Assembly: GCF_013340205.1 (NCBI RefSeq)
Contig: NZ_BJTG01000003.1
Coordinates: forward strand, 310,001-374,000
DNA: 64,000 nt
Origin: Anaeromyxobacter diazotrophicus
Lineage (GTDB): Bacteria > Myxococcota > Myxococcia > Myxococcales > Anaeromyxobacteraceae
Direction: 5' to 3'
A program made the translations under genes and the position numbers. The notes beneath the pieces are model-generated. The model searched no databases and was not told the origin of the DNA. It saw only the letters and a program-made list of their open reading frames with translations. Each line of letters begins with the position of its first letter. Position 1 is the first letter of the stretch. Of this stretch, positions 27,914-38,905 are shown one piece after another.

Positions 27914-28555
27914 ATGATCTTCTCGGCCGCCGACGACGGCGCCCTCGCCCTCGATCTCCTGCCCGACTGGCGCGCGCTCCTGGGGGAGCGCGCGGACCGG
28001 CTCGAGCTCGAGATCGGCTCGGGGCACGGGGGGTTCGCGCTCGGCTTCGCCCGCGCGCAGCCAGACCGGGCGCTCGTCGCCATCGAGCAGCGGCGCAAGT
28101 TCGCCGACGAGCTGCGCGACCGGGCGGCGCAGCGCGGCCACGCCAACCTGGTCGTCATCACCGGCGACGGCCGGCTCCTGGCGCCGCGGCTGTTCCGCGC
28201 CGGGTCGCTCGCCGCCGTGCACGTCCACTTCCCCGACCCGTGGTGGAAGCGGCGCCACCACCGGCGGCGGCTGGTGGACGACGGGATGTCCCAGCTCCTC
28301 TTCGGCCTGCTCGCGCCGGGCGGGCTGTGCGACTTCCGCACCGACGTGGAGCGGTACGCGCTGGAGGCGGTGGAGCGCCTCGAGGCGATCGGCTTCGAGA
28401 ACGAGGCGGGCCCCGGCGGCTTCTCGGACCGGCCGGAGGGCGAGATCCCCTCCACCCGCGAGAAGCGCTACCTCGCCACGGGGCACCCGGTCTGGCGGCT
28501 GCGCCTGCGAAAGCCCGCGGCCGGCGCGCCCGCGCCGCGGCATACTGGAGCGCCA
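27914..28555 (+). CDS. trmB: tRNA (guanine-46-N7)-methyltransferase
   Basis: About 214-residue SAM-dependent enzyme making m7G46 in the tRNA variable loop. SAM motif E-I-G-S-G-H-G-G-F (33-41), the RNA-binding/catalytic stretch H-F-P-D-P-W-W-K-R-R-H-H, and the C-terminal T-R-E-K-R-Y-L-A-T-G-H motif are all present. The stop (TGA, last base 28558) overlaps the next gene's ATG. Divergent from the ABC-operon lipoprotein by only 31 bases, so the two promoters must be close or overlapping. Confidence 0.94.
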
Positions 28556-28965
28556 TGACGGCCCGCCTCCGCCTCGCCCCGCTCCTCGCCGGGGCCCTCC
28601 TCGCCGCCGCGGCCTGCGCGCAGCGCGAGGGCTCGCCCGAGGCCGCCTACCGCGCCTTCGTCCGGGCGGTGGCGGACCGCGACGGCGACCGCGCCTGGGC
28701 GCTCCTCTCCGGCGACACGCAGGCGTGGCTCGACGCGCGCGCCCGCGAGGCGGCGGCGCACGCGCCGGGGGTCGTCCCGCCGAGCGGCCGCGACCTGCTC
28801 CTCGGGGACGCGGCGCGCGCCTCGCGGCGGGTGGCCGAGGTGGTCGTCCGGCGCGAGTCGCGCGATCGCGCGCTGCTCGAGGTCCGGGAGGAGGGCGGCC
28901 CGGCGCGCGAGGTGGAGCTCGTGCGCGAGCGGGGCTGGAAGGTGCGGCTCCCGCCGCCCTCGTAG
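28555..28965 (+). CDS. Small predicted lipoprotein, DUF4878-like
   Basis: 136-residue protein, start codon overlapping the trmB stop (ATGA). A hydrophobic signal ends in A-A-A-C, predicting lipidation at C20. The remainder resembles the small NTF2-like lipoproteins (S-P-E-A-A-Y-R-A-F-V-R-A-V-A-D-R-D) that have a cone-shaped alpha+beta fold. No catalytic residues identified. Function unknown. Confidence 0.75.
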   Translation: MTARLRLAPLLAGALLAAAACAQREGSPEAAYRAFVRAVADRDGDRAWALLSGDTQAWLDARAREAAAHAPGVVPPSGRDLLLGDAARASRRVAEVVVRRESRDRALLEVREEGGPAREVELVRERGWKVRLPPPS

Positions 28966-29036
28966 CGCGCGAGGGCGGTGGACCGGAGCGGGCCCGGGTG
29001 TTAAGAAAGCTCCCTTCTTTCGAGGCCCTGCCCACG

Positions 29037-31712
<2,676 letters not shown>

Positions 31713-31858
31713 CCGAAGACGCCGGAGGAGTCAAGGCGCGGCGCGCGACGTCCCTCGCCAGGGTCATTTGACCCCGGCGCGGGACGGGCCCTACCATCCT
31801 CGGGACGGAGGGACGCCGCACGCCGCGCAGCGCGCCGAGATCGGGGAGAGCGTCCGCG

Positions 31859-32194
31859 GTGGTCGATCTGGCCGCCGCCCGCGACGATCGTCGCCTGCGC
31901 GACTACCGCTCCCGCCTCGGCACGGTCCAGGAGACCAACCGGAAGGCGCTGGCGCGCCTGTTCCAGAGCGGCGTCATCTTCAGCCGCGCCGGCGCGCGGC
32001 TCGGGCGCGACCTCCTGCTGGCGCACCAGCACCTCACGAAGGTGGCCGATCTGCTCGGCCGCCTCGCCGACCTGGACCGCGGGCTCGGCCGCGACAGCGA
32101 GGCGGAGGCGCTCTACGCCCAGGTGCAGTCGCTGCTGGCGCGCACGAGCGAGCTGTCGGCGCGGTCGGACGGGCTCCTCGCGCGCGAGCGGTAG
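31859..32194 (+). CDS. Small helical hypothetical protein
   Basis: 111-residue protein predicted almost entirely alpha-helical and charged, with heptad-like Leu spacing, starting at a GTG. No family recognised. It lies 146 bases downstream of alaS and 143 bases upstream of the hydrogenase genes on the same strand. It could be a coiled-coil structural protein; nothing ties it to the hydrogenase beyond location. Confidence 0.55.
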   Translation: MVDLAAARDDRRLRDYRSRLGTVQETNRKALARLFQSGVIFSRAGARLGRDLLLAHQHLTKVADLLGRLADLDRGLGRDSEAEALYAQVQSLLARTSELSARSDGLLARER

Positions 32195-32337
32195 GACCGC
32201 CCAGCTCACGTGCCCGTGCTCCGCCGCCCGGGCGACGGGCGCCAGCCCTGATCCGCGCGCCCCGCAGGAGCCCGGGCGTGCCCCGCCCGGTCGCGCCGTG
32301 CGCGCGTAGAATCGCCTCGCAGCGGGGGAGCGAACCG

Positions 32338-33576
32338 GTGATTCACTTCGTCCTCGACGGCAGGACGGTCGTGACCGACGAGGGCCACACCGTCCTCGCC
32401 GCCTGCCGGGAGCACGGGATCTCCCTGCCGACGCTGTGCCACCTCGAGGGGCTCTCGACGGTCGCGTCGTGCCGGCTCTGCCTGGTGGAGGTGGACTCGC
32501 TCCCGCGGCCGGTCCCCGCCTGCGCCACCGCGGTCTGGGAGGGCATGCGCGTCACCACTCGCTCGGCGCGGCTCGCGCAGCACCGGCGGTCGGTGGTCGC
32601 CCTGCTCTTCGCGAACGGCGACCACGTCTGCGCCGCGTGCCCGGCCAGCGGGTGCTGCGAGCTGCAGGACCTCGCCCAGCTCCTGGGCGTCGACCACGTC
32701 GACCTGGAGCTCCCGCGCCGCGCGCGACCGGTCGACGCGAGCCGCTCCCGGTTCCTGCTCGACCCGGGGCGCTGCGTCCTGTGCACGAGGTGCGTGCGCG
32801 CCTGCGCCGAGATCGAAGGAGCGCGGACGCTCGGCCTGGCCGGGCGCGGCGCGCGCACGCGGCTCGTCACGGACGGCGGGGAGCGCTGGGGTGACAGCCC
32901 GACCTGCACCGACTGCGGGCGCTGCGCCGCGGTCTGCCCGACCGGCGCGCTGCTCGAGACCGCCACCGCCGCCCAGGGCCTCGCGGCGCGCAGCCGACCC
33001 CGCCGCACGCCGGCGCGGGCTCAGCCGGCGCCGCCGCCGCTCGCGGCGGGTGAGCCCGGCGACCGGGCGCGGCTCGCCACCGTCTGGCTCGGCGGCTGCT
33101 CCGGCTGCCACATGTCGCTCCTCGACCTCGACGAGGCGCTGCTCGCGCTCGCCTCACGGGTCGACCTGGTGTACTCGCCGCTCACCGACGCGCCGGAGCT
33201 CCCGCCCGAGGTCGACGTGTGCCTGGTGGAGGGCGCGGTGGCGACGGCGGGCGACGAGGCGGAGCTCCGCGGGGCCCGCGAGCGCGCGCGGGTCCTCGTC
33301 GCGCTCGGGGACTGCGCCTGCTTCGGGAACGTGACCGCCATGCGCGACGCCGTCGGCGGCGCCCCCGCCGTGCTGCGGCGGGCGTGGCGCGCGCCGGCCG
33401 GCGTGGACGCGGAGCTCCCCGCGCTCCTCGACCGCGTGCGGCCGGTGGCGGAGCTGGTCCCGATCGACCTCTTCCTGCCGGGTTGCCCGCCGGGCCCCGG
33501 CCTCATCCGCGCCGCCCTCGAGGAGCTGGCGGCCGGGCGGCTCCCCGCGCTCGCCGGCCAGGCTCACTTCGGGTGA
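32338..33576 (+). CDS. Fused HoxU-HoxY subunit of a soluble group 3 [NiFe]-hydrogenase
   Basis: 412-residue fusion. Residues 1-205 are HoxU-like: [2Fe-2S] ligands C34, C45, C48, C62; a His/Cys [4Fe-4S] set H96, C98, C101, C106 or C107; then two ferredoxin-type CxxCxxC clusters at C146-C156 and C190-C200. A Pro/Ala linker (about 215-240) joins a HoxY-like small subunit with G-G-C-S-G-C-H (C254, C257), G-D-C-A-C (C326, C328) and P-G-C (C383) for the proximal cluster. The GTG start follows GGGGGAG. In known HoxEFUYH enzymes U and Y are separate proteins; no HoxE or HoxF diaphorase lies nearby, so the electron acceptor is open. Confidence 0.87.
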   Translation: MIHFVLDGRTVVTDEGHTVLAACREHGISLPTLCHLEGLSTVASCRLCLVEVDSLPRPVPACATAVWEGMRVTTRSARLAQHRRSVVALLFANGDHVCAACPASGCCELQDLAQLLGVDHVDLELPRRARPVDASRSRFLLDPGRCVLCTRCVRACAEIEGARTLGLAGRGARTRLVTDGGERWGDSPTCTDCGRCAAVCPTGALLETATAAQGLAARSRPRRTPARAQPAPPPLAAGEPGDRARLATVWLGGCSGCHMSLLDLDEALLALASRVDLVYSPLTDAPELPPEVDVCLVEGAVATAGDEAELRGARERARVLVALGDCACFGNVTAMRDAVGGAPAVLRRAWRAPAGVDAELPALLDRVRPVAELVPIDLFLPGCPPGPGLIRAALEELAAGRLPALAGQAHFG

Positions 33577-33580
33577 GGTC

Positions 33581-34996
33581 GTGGGGCGCCGCGTCGTCAT
33601 CGATCCCGTCACGCGCATCGAGGGGCGCTCCCGTGCCGTCATCGAGCTCGACGAGGCGGGTCGGGTCCGCGACGCCCGCGTCGAGGTGACGGCGCTGCGC
33701 GGGTTCGAGGCCGTGTGCGCCGGGCGGCCCCTGCGCGAGCTGCCGGCCCTCACGGCGCGCATCTGCGGCATCTGCCCGACGGCGCATGCGCTGGCGGCGG
33801 CCAAGGCGGGCGACGTCCTCCTGGGCGCCGCCCCACCACCCGCAGCGCGCAGGTTGCGGCGGCTGGCGATGCTGGCGCAGTTGGTCCAGTCCCACGCGCT
33901 CGCCTTCTTCTATCTGTCCGCCCCCGACTTCGTGCTCGGGTATGACGCCGAGCCTGCCCGCCGCAACTTCCTCGTCGCCGCCGAGGTCGCGCCCGGGCTC
34001 CTCCGCGACGGCGTCCTGCTGCGGCGCGTCGGGCAGGAGGTCCTCGCGCGCCTCGGGGGGCGGCGCGTGCACGCACCGTACATCGTCGCGGGCGGCGTGG
34101 CGGCGCCGCTCACGCCGTCCGATCGCGACGCGATCGCCGCCGGTTTGCCCGAGGCGCTCGCCGCGGCGGAGCGGACCCTGGCCTGGTGGGCGGCCACGCT
34201 CCCCGCACGCGCCGACGAGGCGGCCAGCTGCGGCGCGTTCGAGACCCCCTTCCTGGCGCTGGTCGGGGCGAAGGGCGAGCTCGACCCGTGCGAGGGCGCG
34301 CTCCGGCTCGTCTCCGCGGCGGGGGCGATCCTCGAGGACGGCCTCGATCCGGCGCGGTACCAGGAGCTCATCGGGGAGCGGACCGTCACGTGGAGCCGGC
34401 TCAAGCACCCCTACTGGCGATCGCTCGGGTTCCCGGCGGGAGCCTACCGGGTCGGGCCGCTGGCGCGGCTCAACGCGGTGGCGCGCTGCGGGACCCCGCG
34501 CGCCGACCGGGCGCTGCGCGAGTTCCGCGCGCTCGGGCGGGGGGCCGTGCTGTCCACGTTCCACGCCCACGGTGCCCGGCTGGTCGAGATCCTGTTCGCG
34601 CTCGAACGCATGGACGAGCTGCTCCGCGACCCGCATCTGCTCGGGCGCGAGGTCCTCGCGCCCGCGGGCGAGGCGTGCGGGGAGGCGGTCGGGGCGTGCG
34701 AGGCGCCGCGCGGCACGCTCTTCCACCACTATCGCGTGGACGCGGGGGGGCTCGTCACCTGGGCCAACCTGCTCGTCGCCACCGGTCAGAACGCCACCGC
34801 GATGGACCGCGCCGTCCGCCAGGTGGCGGCGCGCTGGGTCGACGGGCCCCGGATCACCGAGGCGCTGCGAAGTCGCGTCTCGGCGGCGATCCGCGCCTTC
34901 GACCCCTGCCTCTCCTGCTCGACCCACGCGGTGCGCGGCCCCGAGGCCGAGCTGCGCCTGGTGGGCGCCTCCGGAGAGCTCCTCGACGAGATCTGA
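33581..34996 (+). CDS. hoxH: [NiFe]-hydrogenase large subunit, HoxH-like
   Basis: 471-residue large subunit carrying the NiFe active site. The N-terminal motif R-I-C-G-I-C-P-T-A-H has C62 and C65; the C-terminal motif D-P-C-L-S-C-S-T-H has C443 and C446. Twenty-two residues follow H449, the usual length of the tail removed by a maturation endopeptidase after nickel insertion. The GTG start is four bases after the HoxUY stop, so the pair is translated together. No hyp genes or HoxW-type protease are in the window, so maturation must be supplied from elsewhere. Confidence 0.92.
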   Translation: MGRRVVIDPVTRIEGRSRAVIELDEAGRVRDARVEVTALRGFEAVCAGRPLRELPALTARICGICPTAHALAAAKAGDVLLGAAPPPAARRLRRLAMLAQLVQSHALAFFYLSAPDFVLGYDAEPARRNFLVAAEVAPGLLRDGVLLRRVGQEVLARLGGRRVHAPYIVAGGVAAPLTPSDRDAIAAGLPEALAAAERTLAWWAATLPARADEAASCGAFETPFLALVGAKGELDPCEGALRLVSAAGAILEDGLDPARYQELIGERTVTWSRLKHPYWRSLGFPAGAYRVGPLARLNAVARCGTPRADRALREFRALGRGAVLSTFHAHGARLVEILFALERMDELLRDPHLLGREVLAPAGEACGEAVGACEAPRGTLFHHYRVDAGGLVTWANLLVATGQNATAMDRAVRQVAARWVDGPRITEALRSRVSAAIRAFDPCLSCSTHAVRGPEAELRLVGASGELLDEI

Positions 34997-35025
34997 GGCG
35001 GGGACGGCCAGCCCACCCGCGGGCG

Positions 35026-36366
35026 TCAGACGAGATCGAACCGCTCCGAGTGGATGTCGCCCACCGGCACCCCGAGCCGCACCAGCGCCCGCTCCACCAC
35101 GTCCATCATGCCCGGCGGCCCGCACACGAAGCAGGTGACGCGCAGGTCGCGCAGGAGGTGGCGGCCGAGGACCTCCTCCGTCACCAGGCCGCGCTCGCCG
35201 CGCCAGCCCTCCGGCGGGTGCTCGAGCACGTGCACCACCTCGAGCCGCAGCCGGCCGGCGAGCTCCCGCAGGGTCTCCCGGAACGGCGTCGCCTCCCACC
35301 GGCCGGTGCCGTACACGAGGACGTGGCGCCGCCGGTCCCCGCGGTCGGCCAGCGTGCGCAGGATCGAGAGGCAGGGCGCGATGCCGGCGCCGCCGGCCAC
35401 GAGCAGGTAGCCCTCGGCGTCGGGGAAGCCGTCGAGCGTCATGCTCCCGAACGGCCCGTCGACGTAGGCGCGCGCGCCGGGGCGGAGCTCGGCGGCCACC
35501 CGGCGGGTGAAGTCGCCCGCCTCCTTCACCGTCAGCTCGAGCCGCGGCGCCCCCTGCGAGCTGCTGGAGATGGAGAAGGGGTGCTCGCGCGCGCCGAAGG
35601 GCGAGCCGAAGAGGGTGAGCCAGACGAACTGCCCTGCGCGGAACCGGACGCCGGGGTGGCCGTCCGGCTCGAGCGCGAGCGTCGTCACCCGTCCGCCCTC
35701 CGGCCGCACCTCGCGCACCACCCACGGCCGGCGGAGCAGGACGAGCGGCTTCGCGAGGCGCACCCGCACGATGAGGAGCCCCCAGGCGAGCGTCCAGGCG
35801 AGCCAGGCGACGCGCTCCACCGGGCGCGCGAGGAGCCGGTCCGCCCGCAGCGCGTGGAGCGCGCCGAGCGCCAGGGCCGCCACCGCGAGCAGGCCGTGGC
35901 CGGCGCGCCACGGCTCGTAGGGGAGCCGCAGCCCGCGGCGGAAGAGGCTGGTGACGAGCAGCGCCGCCAGCGCGTAGAGGGCGAGCACACCGGCCGCGAT
36001 GGCCGGGGGAGCGCCGGCGACCGTCAGCCACCCGAGCGCCGCGGGCGCGTCGCGGCCGAGCAGCGCCAGCGGGTGGAGCACCGCCAGCCCTAGCGAGACC
36101 CAGGTCATCGCGCGGTGGAAGGCGTAGACGAGGTCCGTCCCGAACGGCGGCGCCAGCCACTGGAAGCGGGCCGTGAGGGCGAACTGCATGGTCATGGTGG
36201 AGAGGGCGAGGAAGCCGAGCGCCGAGGAGAGCTCGCGCCCGAAGCCGCCCCGCCCCTCCGACGGGGCCGCGAGCAGGACGAGGATGGGCTGGAAGGCCAG
36301 GAGGGCGTACAGCGCCACCCACAGCGCCGAGCGCGCGACGTCGCGGGGCGCGGCCCGGGGCGCCAC
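35026..36366 (-). CDS. Ferric-reductase/NOX-like flavohaem membrane oxidoreductase
   Basis: 446-residue protein. Six or so N-terminal helices carry two His pairs each spaced 14 residues apart (H in A-F-H...L-H-P and A-G-H...L-H-A), the bis-His b-haem pattern of ferric reductases and NADPH oxidases. The C-terminal half is a ferredoxin-NADP reductase module: FAD motif R-E-H-P-F-S-I-S, nucleotide motif G-G-A-G-I-A-P, and C-F-V-C-G-P-P-G-M near the end. It would pass electrons from NAD(P)H across the membrane to iron or oxygen. It converges on hoxH with a 29-base gap. A GTG start with upstream 30-residue gene one base away suggests coupling. Confidence 0.88.
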   Translation of the reverse strand: MAPRAAPRDVARSALWVALYALLAFQPILVLLAAPSEGRGGFGRELSSALGFLALSTMTMQFALTARFQWLAPPFGTDLVYAFHRAMTWVSLGLAVLHPLALLGRDAPAALGWLTVAGAPPAIAAGVLALYALAALLVTSLFRRGLRLPYEPWRAGHGLLAVAALALGALHALRADRLLARPVERVAWLAWTLAWGLLIVRVRLAKPLVLLRRPWVVREVRPEGGRVTTLALEPDGHPGVRFRAGQFVWLTLFGSPFGAREHPFSISSSSQGAPRLELTVKEAGDFTRRVAAELRPGARAYVDGPFGSMTLDGFPDAEGYLLVAGGAGIAPCLSILRTLADRGDRRRHVLVYGTGRWEATPFRETLRELAGRLRLEVVHVLEHPPEGWRGERGLVTEEVLGRHLLRDLRVTCFVCGPPGMMDVVERALVRLGVPVGDIHSERFDLV

Positions 36367-36367
36367 C

Positions 36368-36460
36368 TCACCGGCTCCGCGCCAGCGCGAACACGACCGC
36401 CGCGGCGAGGAGGAGGAGCCCCGTCGCCGCCGCCGCCCAGCTGGCGAGCCGCTGCCGCAC
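36368..36460 (-). CDS. Very small single-span membrane peptide upstream of the flavohaem oxidoreductase
   Basis: 30-residue open frame: GTG start with GGGAGG one base upstream, a basic/aromatic N-terminus (R-Q-R-L-A-S-W), then about 18 hydrophobic residues and a basic C-terminus A-R-S-R. It ends one base before the next start codon. The layout resembles small accessory membrane subunits. The ribosome site spacing is tight, so expression is uncertain. Confidence 0.42.
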   Translation of the reverse strand: MRQRLASWAAAATGLLLLAAAVVFALARSR

Positions 36461-36552
36461 GCCCTCCCTTGTACCCGATGCCGCCGGCCGAGGGAGGGGG
36501 CGCGCGCGGCGGGTCGGCTTGCCCCGGCCCGCGGCCTGGTCTACAACTGCGA

Positions 36553-36596
36553 TGTCCGCTCTGACGGACAGAGGGCTGCGTCTCCGTCAAAACGGA
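36553..36596 (+). promoter_or_regulatory. Tandem TCCG-N6-CGGA palindromes upstream of the CBS gene
   Basis: Two copies of TCCG-N6-CGGA (starting at 36555 and 36583) lie 28 bases apart, about 2.7 helical turns. Both can also form small RNA hairpins. They end 22 bases before the GTG start, so they may be a repressor operator or leader structure. Confidence 0.5.
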
Positions 36597-36617
36597 TACC
36601 GGCCGAAGGAGCCCCGC

Positions 36618-37040
36618 GTGCCGACCGTCCGCGACGTCCTGGCCCAGAAGAACAGCGCCGTGGTCTACACCTGCGCGCCGGGCGTCACGCTCGCGGAGGC
36701 GAGCCGGCTCCTGTGCGACCGCGGGGTGGGGTGCCTCGTGGTGGCGGACGACGACGGCGCGGTGCAGGGCGTCCTGTCGGACCGGGACGTGGTGCGCGCC
36801 GTCGCCGCCGGGCGCGATCCGGCCCGGACGCCGGTCGCCCAGGCCATGTCCACCTCCGCCGCCGCGGTCGAGCTGGAGGCGCCGCTGGAGGAGGTGGCGC
36901 GCCTGCTCCGCCGCCGCCGCGTGCGCCACCTCCCGGTGGTGGGCCGGCGCGGCCTGCTCGGCGTGGTGTCGCTGGGCGACCTGGCGCGGTTCTACACGCT
37001 GCGCGAGCGCGCCTCCGCCGAGGCCGCCGCCCTGCAGTGA
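36618..37040 (+). CDS. CBS-domain pair protein
   Basis: 140-residue stand-alone CBS pair (about residues 8-65 and 70-128), with the typical G-V-L-S-D-R-D-V-V and H-L-P-V-V-x-R-R-G-L-L-G-V-V-S motifs. Such proteins bind adenosine nucleotides and regulate partners. AAGGAG upstream fixes the GTG start; a longer frame would run through the tandem palindromes. No obvious partner gene is adjacent; the phosphatase gene downstream is 67 bases away. Confidence 0.88.
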   Translation: MPTVRDVLAQKNSAVVYTCAPGVTLAEASRLLCDRGVGCLVVADDDGAVQGVLSDRDVVRAVAAGRDPARTPVAQAMSTSAAAVELEAPLEEVARLLRRRRVRHLPVVGRRGLLGVVSLGDLARFYTLRERASAEAAALQ

Positions 37041-37107
37041 CCGCGCGCGCCTGACCCGGGGGCTGGCGCGGCGCGCGCGCTTGGCGGCCGGCGCCGCGGC
37101 GCGCATC

Positions 37108-37845
37108 ATGCCGCGCATGCGCCTCCTCGCCCTCGCCTCCGCCGCAGCGCTCCTCGCCGGCTGCGCCGCCCCCCCGGCGCAGCGCCCGCCCCCGGGCGCC
37201 GCGGCGCGCGGGGCGCCGGTTCCGGCGGAGGTCGTGACCGCCGCCGGCGCCGCCGCGGGCGTGGACGTTTGGGCCATCACCGGCCCCTGCCCGGCGGCGG
37301 GCACCCCGTCCTGGCGCGACGACCTGGCGGTCCTGCTGTGGGTCCAGGAGGCGCGCACGCCCGAGGAGGTGCAGCGCGCCGCCGCCGAGGTCGAGCTCGG
37401 CCCCGAGGCGCTGGCGGACGGGGCGGGCGGGCCCCTCGACGCGGCGCACCGCCCGCTCACCTGGGCGCTGCTCGCCGCCGCCGAGCGCGACGCGCGCAAG
37501 GTCTACGGGCCGCTCAAGGCGCACTGCGGTCGGCCGCGCCCGTACGCGGCCGACCCGCGCGTGGTCCCCGCGGTCCAGCGGGAGCCGAGCCCCGCCTTCC
37601 CGAGCGGCCACGCCACGCGCGGCGCCCTCTACGCGCGACTCCTCGCCGAGCTCGCGCCGTCGCGGGCACCGGCGCTCCTGGAGCGCGGCCGCCAGATCGG
37701 GTTCGACCGCGTCCGCGCCGGCGTGCACTGGCCGAGCGACGTCGAGGCGGGGCGCAAGCTCGGGACGGCGCTCGCCGAGGCCTGGCTGGCGCGCCCCGAG
37801 TTCCGGGCCAGGCTGGAGGAGGCGCGGCGCGCGGAGTGGCGATAG
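37108..37845 (+). CDS. PAP2-family acid phosphatase lipoprotein
   Basis: 245-residue exported phosphatase. The leader ends in L-L-A-G-C, predicting a lipoprotein. The three class A acid phosphatase/PAP2 motifs occur in order: K-x6-R-P as K-A-H-C-G-R-P region, P-S-G-H-A-T (histidine phosphate-acceptor neighbourhood), and S/R-x6-H-x3-D as R-A-G-V-H-W-P-S-D. It should dephosphorylate lipid or small phosphomonoesters in the periplasm. Two in-frame ATGs are possible (three codons apart). Confidence 0.88.
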   Translation: MPRMRLLALASAAALLAGCAAPPAQRPPPGAAARGAPVPAEVVTAAGAAAGVDVWAITGPCPAAGTPSWRDDLAVLLWVQEARTPEEVQRAAAEVELGPEALADGAGGPLDAAHRPLTWALLAAAERDARKVYGPLKAHCGRPRPYAADPRVVPAVQREPSPAFPSGHATRGALYARLLAELAPSRAPALLERGRQIGFDRVRAGVHWPSDVEAGRKLGTALAEAWLARPEFRARLEEARRAEWR

Positions 37846-37915
37846 CGATAGGGCAGGCACCGCGGAGGGGCCTGCACCGCCCGGCGCGGAGCGTGGGGGG
37901 AGCGACGCCGCGCGA

Positions 37916-38755
37916 TCACTTCCTGCGCGGCCACGTCGGCGCCCGGTCCACCTCGTCCGCCACGCTCGAGTTGTAGACGCCGGTGCGGTCGCCCGCCGGC
38001 AGGTGGTCCCTCAGGACGAAGTCCGGACGCGGCTGCGAGTTCACGTAGGCCGCGACGTCCACCGCGTCGGCGTCGCTCGCCAGCGGCGCGTCCGGCGGCA
38101 TGGTCGCCCGGAGCCACCCGGCGAGCTTCGGCACGGCGGCGAGGCCCGCGCCGGCGTTGTACGAGCGCGGCCCCCACACCGGCGGGTCGCCTTGCCCGTC
38201 CTCGCCGTGGCACGGGGCGCAGCGCTCGCCGTACAGCTTCCGCCCGCGCTCGACGCTCACCTTCGAAGGAACGAAGGCCGGCTTCGCGAACGAATGGGGA
38301 CCCAGCGGCGCCTCGGCGTTGAGCCGAACCGGCATCCCGGTGGACAACCACGTGATGTAGGCCGTGAGGGCGATCGACGGCTTGCTCCCCACGGGCGGCC
38401 GGGTGCCGTTCAGGCTCCGCATGAAGCAGTTGAGGACGCGGTCCTCCAGCGTGAGCACCGCCTGCTCGCGCGGCCCCCAGGCAGGGTACGCGGTCGCGGC
38501 GCCGAGCAAGGTGGAAGCCGTGGGATGGGCTCCAGAGTCGGGATGGCACGACGCGCACGAGAGCGCGTTCCCGACGAACGCCCGGGTGAGGGGGTGCGTC
38601 CCGGTCTCGTCGAAGAGCTTCTTCCCGAGCTTCACCGCCTCGCCCAGCTCGTCCGGCGGCAAGGCTGCGTCGGCCGGCTTGGCAGGGGGGCTCCGTGAGC
38701 CGGAGGCGTTCAGGGTGAGTGCCAGGGAGAGCGCGAGCAGGGAGGGGAGCGCCAT
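37916..38755 (-). CDS. Dihaem cytochrome c, TsdA-like thiosulfate dehydrogenase
   Basis: 279-residue exported dihaem cytochrome. Signal peptide about 1-20. Haem 1 is C-A-S-C-H at 67-71, followed by the TsdA signature N-x-C-F-M-R-S-L-N-G with C110, which in TsdA is the axial thiolate ligand of haem 1. Haem 2 is C-A-P-C-H at 179-183. TsdA oxidises thiosulfate to tetrathionate or runs in reverse; direction cannot be read here. It is separated from ftsZ by 150 bases containing a palindromic repeat. Confidence 0.85.
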   Translation of the reverse strand: MALPSLLALSLALTLNASGSRSPPAKPADAALPPDELGEAVKLGKKLFDETGTHPLTRAFVGNALSCASCHPDSGAHPTASTLLGAATAYPAWGPREQAVLTLEDRVLNCFMRSLNGTRPPVGSKPSIALTAYITWLSTGMPVRLNAEAPLGPHSFAKPAFVPSKVSVERGRKLYGERCAPCHGEDGQGDPPVWGPRSYNAGAGLAAVPKLAGWLRATMPPDAPLASDADAVDVAAYVNSQPRPDFVLRDHLPAGDRTGVYNSSVADEVDRAPTWPRRK

Positions 38756-38841
38756 GGCGCCTCGAGCGGTGGGGATGTGCCGTCGTTGGAGCGCGTCCGC
38801 GGCGATTGGGTTCGGCAGCCGGCTCGCGCCCGAGACGAGAG

Positions 38842-38872
38842 CTCCCTCTCCCCCGGGGTCGGGGAGAGGGAG
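38842..38872. repeat. CCCTCTCC-type palindromic repeat between ftsZ and the TsdA-like gene
   Basis: Perfect 12-bp arms CTCCCTCTCCCC and GGGGAGAGGGAG with a 7-base loop. It belongs to the same family as the copy inside the TPR-like gene. It lies 34 bases after the ftsZ stop and may act as a transcription or decay barrier; no T-run follows. Confidence 0.65.
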
Positions 38873-38905
38873 CGGTGCACCTTCAGCGCGTGGGGCCGAG
38901 CTCCC

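Noticed and set aside
32195-32337. Hydrogenase promoter or regulator site
   Set aside because: No convincing -12/-24 or -35/-10 pair and no clear palindrome; only the ribosome site is visible.
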